5,325 bases of DNA, from the NCBI GenBank assembly GCA_016218635.1, contig JACRDJ010000015.1, positions 1 through 5,325 on the forward strand, read 5' to 3'. Below the pieces are notes generated by a model. The model saw only the letters and a program-made list of their open reading frames with translations. It was not told the origin of the DNA and searched no databases. Both the position numbers and the translations under genes were made by a program. This document shows, piece after piece, positions 1 to 5,204 of this stretch. This stretch comes from Candidatus Iainarchaeum sp. Its GTDB lineage: Archaea; Iainarchaeota; Iainarchaeia; Iainarchaeales; JAFGBZ01. Position 1 is the stretch's first letter. Every line of letters begins with the position of its first letter.

Positions 1-938
1 TCACAGGTACGGTTCAATGCGATAATTACTCCGAATGCACTGGCCGGATCGCATTCAAGAGCCTGCGCAAAGGCCTCCGAAACAGAACCCGCCACGGCCA
101 CCCCGGAAGGATTGGCATGCTTGACGATTACGCAGGCAGGAGACGAAAAACACTTCACCAGTTCAACGGCCGAATTGGCGTCATTGAAATTATTGAAGGA
201 AAGTTCCTTGCCCTGCAGGGAACGGGCATTCACGAGCGCGGAAGAATCCGTGGGAACCGAATGATAAACGGCCGCGTGCTGGTGGGGGTTCTCTCCATAA
301 CGCAAAGACTGCAGTTTCTCAAACGACAACGCCAGGGTGGAGGGAAAAGGTTCCCCGTTGAACTGCTCGCGCAAATACGCGGAAATGGAGGCATCATAGT
401 GGGCGGTGAGCGCAAAGGCATCCATCGCCAGTTTCTGGGCGGACTCCGCACAAACTCCGCCCGAAGAACTCATTTCTTTCATGAACGCATCATAGTGGGC
501 GGGGGAAGTGACCACGCATACATAAGGATGATTCTTGGCCGCGGCCCGTATCAGGGTGGGCCCGCCCACGTCAATGAAGTCAATCATCTGCTCCAGCGAA
601 AGATTTTTTTTCCGCATTTCCAGGAAAGGATAGAGGTTCACGCAGACCAAATCAATTTCAGAGATGGATTGCTCCCTTAACTGCAGAAGATGCGCCAGGT
701 TGCGTTTGGCCAGAATTCCGCCATGAATTTTGGGGTGAAGGGTTTTCACCCGGCCATCAAGGATTTCCGGAAAACCGGTGAGCGCGGAAACCTCTTTCAC
801 CGGAATCTGGTTGTCTTTAAGCAGCTTGAAGGTTCCGCCCGATGCGATCAGTTCAACCCCGCGTCCGTGCAGGAACCTGGCAAATTCCACCAAACCCGTC
901 TTATCGTAGACGCTGAGCAGGGCGCGCTTAATTCTCAT
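1..938 (-). CDS. purH: Bifunctional AICAR formyltransferase / IMP cyclohydrolase, N-terminal 312 codons (runs off left edge)
   Basis: PurH catalyses the last two steps of IMP synthesis: AICAR is formylated with 10-formyl-tetrahydrofolate, then FAICAR is cyclised to IMP. I translated the minus strand from the ATG at 938-936 and it stays open to the window edge. The first ~195 residues are the cyclohydrolase domain: SVYDKTG at 9-15, ASGGT at 32-36, GRVKTLHPKIHGGIL at 62-76 with the conserved Lys65, and DVGGPTLIRAAAKN at 123-136. The transformylase domain begins at about residue 200 and shows LRYGENPHQ (212-220), the catalytic Lys273-His274 pair in VKHANPSG, and DPASAFG (297-303). Family members are usually ~500-530 residues, so about 200 are missing to the left. 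The start overlaps the purN stop by 11 bp (ATGAGAATTAA), implying translational coupling. A GTGATC at 943-948 matches the 3' half of an extended Shine-Dalgarno. No frameshift is seen. The protein is of bacterial type. Confidence 0.97.
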   Translation of the reverse strand, partial: MRIKRALLSVYDKTGLVEFARFLHGRGVELIASGGTFKLLKDNQIPVKEVSALTGFPEILDGRVKTLHPKIHGGILAKRNLAHLLQLREQSISEIDLVCVNLYPFLEMRKKNLSLEQMIDFIDVGGPTLIRAAAKNHPYVCVVTSPAHYDAFMKEMSSSGGVCAESAQKLAMDAFALTAHYDASISAYLREQFNGEPFPSTLALSFEKLQSLRYGENPHQHAAVYHSVPTDSSALVNARSLQGKELSFNNFNDANSAVELVKCFSSPACVIVKHANPSGVAVAGSVSEAFAQALECDPASAFGVIIALNRTC

Positions 939-1551
939 CCACGATCACTTTTCCATTCTGCACATGAATCCTTTTTTCCGAAAACCATTTTAATGCCTGC
1001 ACAATGACTTCCCGTTCAGCCTGCTGAACCCTTTCCTTAAGGGAATTTGGCGTATCATCCGCTTTCACGGGCACTTTCTGCTGCAAAATGACGGGTCCCG
1101 CATCCACGCCTTCGCTCACCAGGTGCAGGGTGCAGCCGGTTTCCTTCCGGCCGGCTTTAAGAACCGCTTCGTGCACGTTCAGATCCATTCCGCCCGCAAA
1201 CTCGGGCAGAAGGGAGGGGTGAATGTTGAGAATGCGGTTTTCAAACCGGCGGCAGAAAGGAGGGGAAAGAATGCGCATGTAGCCGGCGAGGAGAATAATG
1301 TCCGTCCGGGCGGATTCAACCAGGTCGCCCAGTTTCGAATCAAATTGCTCCCGGGAAGCGAATTCCTTGGGGTTAAGAAAAACGGATTTCAGTCCGTTGG
1401 ACTGGGCCCGCTCCAGAATCAGGGCATCGGGTTTATTGGAAACCACGAGGCACACACGGGCATTAAGTTTTTTTTCGGCAATGGCACCCAGGACCGTCTG
1501 CAGGTGGGTGCCCCGCGTGGAACCCAAAACCGCAATATGAAGCGGGTTCAT
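928..1551 (-). CDS. purN: Phosphoribosylglycinamide formyltransferase (GART)
   Basis: This 207-residue enzyme transfers the formyl group of 10-formyl-tetrahydrofolate to GAR, giving FGAR in purine synthesis; 207 is a normal length for PurN. The catalytic triad of the family is visible: Asn109 and His111 in NIHPSLLP, and Asp150 in VDAGPVILQ. YMRIL (91-95) is also typical. The N-terminal nucleotide loop is a variant, GSTRGTHLQ at residues 10-18 instead of the common GSGSNLQ, and the segment after the Asn-His motif reads FAGGMDLNVHEAVL (118-131), a form found in a sub-branch of GARTs. I chose the ATG at 1551 because it starts directly before the first beta strand (MNPLHIAVLG), forms an ATGA overlap with the stop of the HEAT gene, and has AAGGAAG 8 nt upstream. 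The longer start at 1593 would add 14 unconserved residues. The stop (TAA) lies inside the purH start region. The gene is in the same transcription unit as folD, which makes its cofactor. Confidence 0.96.
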   Translation of the reverse strand: MNPLHIAVLGSTRGTHLQTVLGAIAEKKLNARVCLVVSNKPDALILERAQSNGLKSVFLNPKEFASREQFDSKLGDLVESARTDIILLAGYMRILSPPFCRRFENRILNIHPSLLPEFAGGMDLNVHEAVLKAGRKETGCTLHLVSEGVDAGPVILQQKVPVKADDTPNSLKERVQQAEREVIVQALKWFSEKRIHVQNGKVIVDEN

Positions 1552-2141
1552 TGGTTTTTCTTCCTTGTTTTTTCGAGCGCAGTTACCGCACAATTCCGTA
1601 TCAGTGGATCTTCATTTTGAAGGAGTACATCCTGGATCGGAATTCTGGCCAGAGGGTTTCCAAGGTTTCCAAGCGCCGTCATGCTAGTTATTTGTACTAC
1701 TGGACTTGGATCTCCTCGGAGAGCATGGATGAGTGCGGGTACGGCTCGCTGATCAGCCATTAGGCCCAATAGGGCTGCAGCACTTACTCGCACTTCCAGG
1801 TCTTTGTCAAGCAGGGCATGAACTATTGTGGGCGTTTCCGTTTTGTCAATCACTTTCCCAATTTTTCTCAGTTCAATCAGTAAATCTAGTGCAGCTCTGC
1901 GTACTTTCGCAGTGGGGTCTTTTAGCGTTTTTATAATGGCGAACACCGCTTCTGAATTAGCTATATGTCTGAGTTCTCTGAGTGCTTGCTGGCGTTTTTC
2001 GGGGTCTTTGCTCCGGATTTTGACAAGATTTTCTGTGAGTTCAGGGTAGACTGAAACCAGTTTTTTGCGTTTGAGCCGGGCAAGACCACGCGTAATTAGG
2101 TTAGGGCGTTTTGGTTTCATGACCGGTTTTTTGGGCCTCAT
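1548..2141 (-). CDS. Small HEAT-repeat protein with basic N-terminus, function unknown
   Basis: The 197-residue product has no signal peptide, membrane segment or recognisable catalytic motif. Residues 1-28 are strongly basic: 12 Lys/Arg and no acidic residue. From about residue 36 there are four to five helical HEAT-like repeats of ~30 residues, at roughly 36-63, 64-98, 103-130, 131-162 and 163-192. Each has the recurring pattern of a first helix, a DP or DK turn, Val/Ile-Arg, then an Ala-Leu-rich second helix, as in DPTAKVRRAAL, DKDLEVRVSAA and DPLIRNCAVTAL. This is the PBS-lyase/EZ-HEAT type, usually a protein-binding solenoid. The start ATG overlaps the folD stop (ATGA, 2138-2141) and its own TGA overlaps the purN start (ATGA, 1548-1551), so it is translationally locked into the one-carbon/purine operon. 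Base composition and codon use differ from its neighbours: about 48% GC by hand count over 1621-2100, and many ATA, CTA, CGA and AGA codons. A scaffold or regulator of the flanking enzymes is possible, but that is inference from position only. Confidence 0.9.
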   Translation of the reverse strand: MRPKKPVMKPKRPNLITRGLARLKRKKLVSVYPELTENLVKIRSKDPEKRQQALRELRHIANSEAVFAIIKTLKDPTAKVRRAALDLLIELRKIGKVIDKTETPTIVHALLDKDLEVRVSAAALLGLMADQRAVPALIHALRGDPSPVVQITSMTALGNLGNPLARIPIQDVLLQNEDPLIRNCAVTALEKTRKKNQ

Positions 2142-2995
2142 TTCCTAACCTGCCTTTGGGCGGCCAGGAGCGTGTTTTCCATCAGGCAGGCCACTGTCAT
2201 GGGGCCCACGCCGCCCGGAACCGGAGTAATCAGCCGAACGCGGGGACGAACCGAATCAAAGTCCACGTCCCCGACGGTTTTTCCGTCCTTTTTGCTGATG
2301 CCGATGTCCACCACCACCGCACCCGGCTTCACCATTTCCGCTTTAATCAAATGGGGAACTCCGGTGGCCGAACAAAGGAGATCCGCTTCGCGGGTAAAGG
2401 AAGTCAGGTCACGGGTAAAAACGTTGCAGGATGAAACGGTGGCGCCGGCGTTTAAAAGCATCAGTCCCAGGGGCTTTCCCACAATGTCGCTGGTTCCCAC
2501 CACCACAGCACGTAGGCCCTTCAGGCGGACCTTATAATGATCCAGCAGGGCCATGACCCCTTTCGGCGTGCAGGCCACCAGGTCCGTTTTTCCGAGCAGG
2601 TTTCTTCCCTGGTTGAAGGGATGAAATCCGTCCACGTCCTTTTCGGTTCTGACCAGTTCCATGACCGGCAAGGAACGCAGATGGGGAGGAAGCGGAAGCT
2701 GGAGCAGAATCCCGTGAATGAATTCATCCTGGTTGAGCCGGTCCATCACCTGAAGGAATTCTTTCCGGGAAACGCGGACTGGGAGGTGAATGCGCTCCGA
2801 GCGGATGCCCACCGCTTCGGCAGCAGCCATTTTTTTGGAAACATAGAGCGAGGAAGCAGGGTCATGCCCGACCTGCACCACACAGAGACGGGGCACAAAC
2901 CCGTTTTTTTTACGAAATTGCCGAACGTGTTTCCGGACACGGGAAAGAATTTTGTGTGAAAGGATTTTTCCGTTCATGAGCCGTCCTTTCATCAT
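2138..2995 (-). CDS. folD: Methylenetetrahydrofolate dehydrogenase / methenyltetrahydrofolate cyclohydrolase
   Basis: FolD oxidises 5,10-methylene-tetrahydrofolate and hydrolyses the methenyl form, giving 10-formyl-tetrahydrofolate, the formyl donor used by PurN and PurH downstream. The length of 285 residues is normal. Active-site features are present: the YxxxK motif at Tyr51-Lys55, Gln99 in LLQLPLP, and EKDVDGFHP at 118-126 with Asp122 at the spacing of the E. coli catalytic Asp. The Rossmann part has CTPKGV (142-147), VVVGTSDIVGKPLG (164-177) and the C-terminal signature PVPGGVGPMT (258-267). The ATG at 2995 has GAGG 5 nt upstream (3001-3004), just after the glyA stop. A second ATG at 2992 is equally possible, and one at 2977 with AAGGACGG before it would shorten the protein by six residues. 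I prefer the longer form because the family normally has a few residues before the (N/D)GK element. The gap to glyA is 9 nt; the stop overlaps the HEAT gene start. Confidence 0.97.
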   Translation of the reverse strand: MMKGRLMNGKILSHKILSRVRKHVRQFRKKNGFVPRLCVVQVGHDPASSLYVSKKMAAAEAVGIRSERIHLPVRVSRKEFLQVMDRLNQDEFIHGILLQLPLPPHLRSLPVMELVRTEKDVDGFHPFNQGRNLLGKTDLVACTPKGVMALLDHYKVRLKGLRAVVVGTSDIVGKPLGLMLLNAGATVSSCNVFTRDLTSFTREADLLCSATGVPHLIKAEMVKPGAVVVDIGISKKDGKTVGDVDFDSVRPRVRLITPVPGGVGPMTVACLMENTLLAAQRQVRK

Positions 2996-3004
2996 TTCAT
3001 CCTC

Positions 3005-4234
3005 TCAGTGATAGAACATGAATTGTTCACAAAGACCCCGTACTTCCGTTTTAATGCGGGAAAGGAGTTTTTCATCATTAGGCGCGTTCACCACTTCATT
3101 AATCCAGTCCGCAATCCGCTTCATTTCCTTTTCCTTCATGCCCCGGGTGGTCACGCAGGGGGTTCCCAGGCGGACTCCGGAAGGATTCATGGGCGGACGG
3201 GGGTCGTCAGGAATCATGTTCTTGTTCAGCGTAATGCCGGCCTTATCCAATGCCACCTGAAGTTCTTTTCCGCTAATTCCCTTGGGGGTCACATCCATTA
3301 AGAGCATATGGTTCTCGGTCCCCCCAAAACACAGATGAAAATCGTTCGCTTTGAAAACTTCTTCGAGCACTTTGGCGTTCTTCATGACCTGCCGGGCATA
3401 TTCCCTGAACGCCGGCTGAAGGGCTTCCTTGAAGGCAACCGCTTTGCCCGCAATCAGGTTCTCATGCGGACCGCCCTGAAGGCCCGGAAAGACGGATTTA
3501 TCAATCCGGGAGGCCAGTTCCGCTCTGCAGAGAATCATTCCCCCCCGCGGACCCCGAAGCGTTTTATGCGTGGTGGTGGTAACCACATCAAAGTCTTTCA
3601 CGGGGTTATTCATTTCCCCGGCCGCTACCAAACCGCCGATGTGAGCAATGTCCGCCATCGTGAACGCACCCGCTTCATCCGCAATTTCCTTAAACTGCCG
3701 GTAATCCAGGTCCCGCGAATACGCGGAATAACCGCATAAAATTACTTTGGGTTTGTGCTCGCGCGCCATTTTGCGCACGTTCTCAAAATCAATCTTTCCG
3801 TCCGGAGTCGTCTTGTACCGGATGAATTTGAACACCTTGGCCAGGTGCGTGACCGGGTGCCCGTGCGTTAAGTGACCGCCATGACCCAAATCCATTCCCA
3901 GAATGGTGTCTCCGGGATTCATGAGCGCATAGTAAGCGGCCTCATTCATGGGCGCTCCGCTTAAGGGCTGCACGTTCGCATGCTCGGCCCCGAAGAGTTT
4001 TTTGGCACGGTCAATGCAGATCTGCTCCACTTCATCAATGAACTCGCAGCCCCCATAATAGCGGTTCCCCGGATAGCCTTCCGAGTACTTGTTGGTCAGA
4101 ATGGAACCCATGGCCTCCAAAACGGGTATTGAAACAAAGTTTTCGGATGGAATCAACTCCAATCCCTGCATCTGACGGATTTTTTCCTTCAAAATGAGAT
4201 TAAAAATGTCCGGATCGAATTCCTTCAAGCTCAT
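3005..4234 (-). CDS. glyA: Serine hydroxymethyltransferase
   Basis: GlyA is a PLP enzyme that converts serine plus tetrahydrofolate to glycine plus 5,10-methylene-tetrahydrofolate, feeding FolD; glycine is itself a purine precursor. The 409-residue length fits the short prokaryotic form. Visible signatures: LIPSENFVS (27-35), NKYSEGYPGNRYYGG (48-62) with the catalytic Glu52, the cofactor-pocket segment ADIAHIGGL with Asp195 and His198, the PLP lysine Lys224 in TTTTHKTLRGPRGG, LQGGPHEN (252-259), and SGVRLGTP (352-359) with the substrate-carboxylate Arg355. I chose the ATG at 4234 because SLKEFDPDI is the normal family N-terminus and GGGGGTG, one mismatch from GGAGGTG, lies 6 nt upstream (4241-4247). 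The reading frame extends to an ATG at 4324, but the 30 extra residues are not SHMT-like and cover the promoter region. It is the first gene of the predicted operon. The pterin partner (folate rather than methanopterin) is inferred from the adjacent folD. Confidence 0.97.
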   Translation of the reverse strand: MSLKEFDPDIFNLILKEKIRQMQGLELIPSENFVSIPVLEAMGSILTNKYSEGYPGNRYYGGCEFIDEVEQICIDRAKKLFGAEHANVQPLSGAPMNEAAYYALMNPGDTILGMDLGHGGHLTHGHPVTHLAKVFKFIRYKTTPDGKIDFENVRKMAREHKPKVILCGYSAYSRDLDYRQFKEIADEAGAFTMADIAHIGGLVAAGEMNNPVKDFDVVTTTTHKTLRGPRGGMILCRAELASRIDKSVFPGLQGGPHENLIAGKAVAFKEALQPAFREYARQVMKNAKVLEEVFKANDFHLCFGGTENHMLLMDVTPKGISGKELQVALDKAGITLNKNMIPDDPRPPMNPSGVRLGTPCVTTRGMKEKEMKRIADWINEVVNAPNDEKLLSRIKTEVRGLCEQFMFYH

Positions 4235-4240
4235 CCAACC

Positions 4241-4282
4241 CACCCCCAACCTAGAAAGAACAGGGATTAAGAGAATAAAAGG
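4241..4282 (-). promoter_or_regulatory. Candidate archaeal promoter and ribosome-binding site of glyA
   Basis: On the minus strand, CCTTTTATT (4282-4274) resembles an archaeal TATA box and lies about 40-48 nt upstream of the glyA ATG. A start site ~25 nt downstream would fall near 4252, giving a leader of about 18 nt that still contains the ribosome-binding site GGGGGTG (4247-4241). I see no convincing -35/-10 pair. The TATA assignment is pattern-based; the AT-rich element just upstream (ATTATC) could be part of it or of the BRE. Confidence 0.45.
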
Positions 4283-4323
4283 ATAATGTTCCCCGCGTCC
4301 TGATACATAACCGAACCGGTACA

Positions 4324-4371
4324 TTTATCAAAAAAAAAGCCGTTAAGGATATTGCCCAATGCGGCAGGAGG
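4324..4371 (+). promoter_or_regulatory. Candidate TATA element and strong Shine-Dalgarno of the lipoprotein gene
   Basis: TTTATC at 4324-4329, followed by a run of nine A (4330-4338), is a TATA-like element about 50 nt upstream of the ATG. It predicts a start site near 4350 and a leader of roughly 27 nt. AGGAGG at 4366-4371, 6 nt before the ATG at 4378, is a near-perfect Shine-Dalgarno and the strongest in the window. The two divergent promoters share the 143 bp between glyA and this gene. Confidence 0.5.
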
Positions 4372-4377
4372 AATCAG

Positions 4378-4752
4378 ATGAACAAGTTACTCTTAATGGC
4401 ACCAGTGGCACTGCTATTGATACTTAGCGGATGCACCCAGGGAAGCACCGGACAGGCCGGACAGGTAGTTCAGACTCAGCAAACGGTGACCCAGCTGATG
4501 GAGCTGCCCGTGTACACGATTCATGTGGGGGAATCCGTGAGCATTGCAGGAGAAACCTATCAGTTGCGCCTGAAGACCATTAACGAACAGGGTGCCGTCT
4601 TTGTAACCATGAACGGAAACTCAACCATGGAGGTATTCACCGCACGGAAAGGAGAGACCTTCACCGGACACGGATTCAGCAAGACCTACCTGGTGAGATT
4701 CATTTCAAGCATCGGAGCGCCCAATGCACACGTAACCATCATACGGGTTTAG
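4378..4752 (+). CDS. Small predicted lipoprotein with a beta-rich exported domain, function unknown
   Basis: The 124-residue product begins with a short lipoprotein-type signal: Lys3, a hydrophobic stretch at 4-16, and the lipobox LSGC with Cys19, the only cysteine in the protein. A Gly/Gln/Thr-rich linker (20-39) tethers a domain of about 80 residues (44-124). This domain alternates hydrophobic and polar residues in a way that predicts beta strands, for example VYTIHVGESVSIAG, YQLRLKTI, AVFVTMNG, TYLVRFIS and AHVTIIRV. No further transmembrane segment follows. It is therefore expected to sit on the outer face of the cytoplasmic membrane. The VGESVSIAGETYQL segment recalls short domains in exported and S-layer-related proteins of DPANN archaea, but I cannot assign a family. 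The start is fixed by AGGAGG 6 nt upstream. The gene is monocistronic, divergent from glyA and convergent with the toxin gene, so the context gives no functional clue. Confidence 0.88.
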   Translation: MNKLLLMAPVALLLILSGCTQGSTGQAGQVVQTQQTVTQLMELPVYTIHVGESVSIAGETYQLRLKTINEQGAVFVTMNGNSTMEVFTARKGETFTGHGFSKTYLVRFISSIGAPNAHVTIIRV

Positions 4753-4788
4753 AGGGAAATTTCCTTCTAATCCCCTTTTTCTTTTTTT
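4750..4788 (+). terminator. Candidate transcript end of the lipoprotein gene (hairpin plus T-tracts)
   Basis: The stop codon TAG opens an inverted repeat, TAGAGGGA (4750-4757) against TCCTTCTA (4762-4769), with one G-U pair and a 4-nt AATT loop. After six bases comes TTTTTCTTTTTTT (4776-4788). Archaeal terminators need mainly the T-tract; the hairpin would also suit an intrinsic bacterial-type terminator, although the spacer to the T-run is longer than usual. Confidence 0.55.
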
Positions 4789-4803
4789 AGAAAACTATTT
4801 CAT

Positions 4804-4821
4804 GACCGTTTTTTTGCGGTC
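4804..4821. repeat. Inverted repeat with T7 loop in the convergent intergenic region
   Basis: GACCG (4804-4808) and CGGTC (4817-4821) can pair as a 5-bp stem around TTTTTTTG. It lies just past the stop of the minus-strand toxin gene (4841) and after the T-tracts of the lipoprotein gene. It may help end either transcript: on the plus strand the T7 (4809-4815) is a backup termination tract, while on the minus strand no T-run follows the stem directly. The stem is short, so this is tentative. Confidence 0.35.
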
Positions 4822-4840
4822 CGCGCCGAAAGAAATGAAT

Positions 4841-5197
4841 TCAGCTTCGTTTGTACCCGAATTTCCGTTCGTAGTCCTTGTGCTCAACCCATTCCAGAAT
4901 TACGGTAAGCACCTGGACTTCGTTTCCTTTAACCGTGTAAATGAGCCTCCAACCATTGGGCAAATCATACTTCCAGAGATTATTGGCCCGGTATTTCTGA
5001 ACATATTCTTTCGGCCACTGTTTATGCGGAATTTTAATTCCAACAAAAGGATTTGTTTTCAGGTCAACGGATGCACGCTGAATGAAATCATACAGCTGCC
5101 GGTCTTCGTATTTCCCGGACTGAAGTTTGTCAAAAGCCGCCCGCGTGGCATCGTCCAGAAAAAGCACATATTTGTCGCGTTGATCCGGCTGCTTCAC
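4841..5197 (-). CDS. RelE/ParE-superfamily toxin-like protein (archaeal type)
   Basis: The 118-residue product resembles the RelE-fold toxin-like proteins common in DPANN archaea. RelE toxins cleave mRNA in the ribosome, while ParE members poison gyrase; which applies here cannot be told from sequence alone. The N-terminal half is helical and charged (11-50). The conserved core then follows: KIPHKQWPKEY (55-65), LWKYDLPNGWRLIYTV (74-89) with Trp75, Asp78, Pro80 and Arg84, a strand VQVLTVILEW (94-103), and the C-terminal HKDYERKFGY (106-115). The start is a GTG at 5197, overlapping the stop of the upstream gene by 4 bp (GTGA). GGTGATC at 5200-5206 gives an extended Shine-Dalgarno match in the right register. 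Start and ribosome-binding site lie in an inverted repeat (5181-5204). No in-frame ATG occurs nearby, so a later start would cut the fold. The identity of the fold is more certain than toxicity. Confidence 0.85.
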   Translation of the reverse strand: MKQPDQRDKYVLFLDDATRAAFDKLQSGKYEDRQLYDFIQRASVDLKTNPFVGIKIPHKQWPKEYVQKYRANNLWKYDLPNGWRLIYTVKGNEVQVLTVILEWVEHKDYERKFGYKRS

Positions 5198-5204
5198 CGG
5201 ATCA
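5181..5204 (-). promoter_or_regulatory. Perfect 8-bp inverted repeat over the toxin start codon and ribosome-binding site
   Basis: TGATCCGG (5181-5188) and CCGGATCA (5197-5204) are exact reverse complements separated by 8 nt. In the minus-strand mRNA the first arm includes most of the Shine-Dalgarno-like GGTGATC and the first base of the GTG start; the loop holds the rest of the start codon. Such a hairpin would limit independent initiation on the toxin gene and make it depend on ribosomes finishing the upstream gene. As DNA it could alternatively be an operator. The structure is seen in the sequence; the role is inferred. Confidence 0.5.

Larger units (their letters stand above)
1..4234 (-). 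other. Predicted one-carbon/purine operon glyA-folD-HEAT-purN-purH
   Basis: Five same-strand genes are spaced by 9 nt and by overlaps of 4, 4 and 11 bp, leaving no room for internal promoters outside coding sequence. Four of the products form a linear route: serine to methylene-tetrahydrofolate (GlyA), to 10-formyl-tetrahydrofolate (FolD), to the two formyl transfers of IMP synthesis (PurN, PurH). No other purine gene is visible here. The unit may continue beyond the left edge after purH. That all five are co-transcribed is inference from spacing. Confidence 0.85.

Noticed and set aside
117..680. A 187-codon plus-strand open frame
   Set aside because: It is antisense to purH, whose catalytic motifs are conserved throughout; its product shows no family features and low-complexity Gly/Arg composition.
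1552..1593. N-terminal extension of PurN (14 residues with two Cys, starting at 1593)
   Set aside because: It is not conserved in PurN and would overlap the HEAT gene by 46 bp, whereas the ATG at 1551 makes the same ATGA junction seen at folD/HEAT.
1123..1620. A 165-codon plus-strand open frame opposite purN
   Set aside because: It is antisense to a clear PurN with all catalytic residues, and has no ribosome-binding site or recognisable domain.
2537..2959. A 140-codon plus-strand open frame opposite folD
   Set aside because: It lies fully inside folD; the minus-strand frame carries the FolD signatures and this one carries none.
2996..3004. Terminator or regulatory element between glyA and folD
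   Set aside because: Only 9 nt separate the genes, and these hold the folD ribosome-binding site.
3308..3739. A 143-codon plus-strand open frame opposite glyA
   Set aside because: It is antisense to the core of SHMT, including the PLP lysine region, so it is a shadow.
4235..4324. N-terminal extension of GlyA to an ATG at 4324
   Set aside because: The 30 added residues are unlike SHMT, the region contains the likely promoter, and a ribosome-binding site precedes the ATG at 4234.
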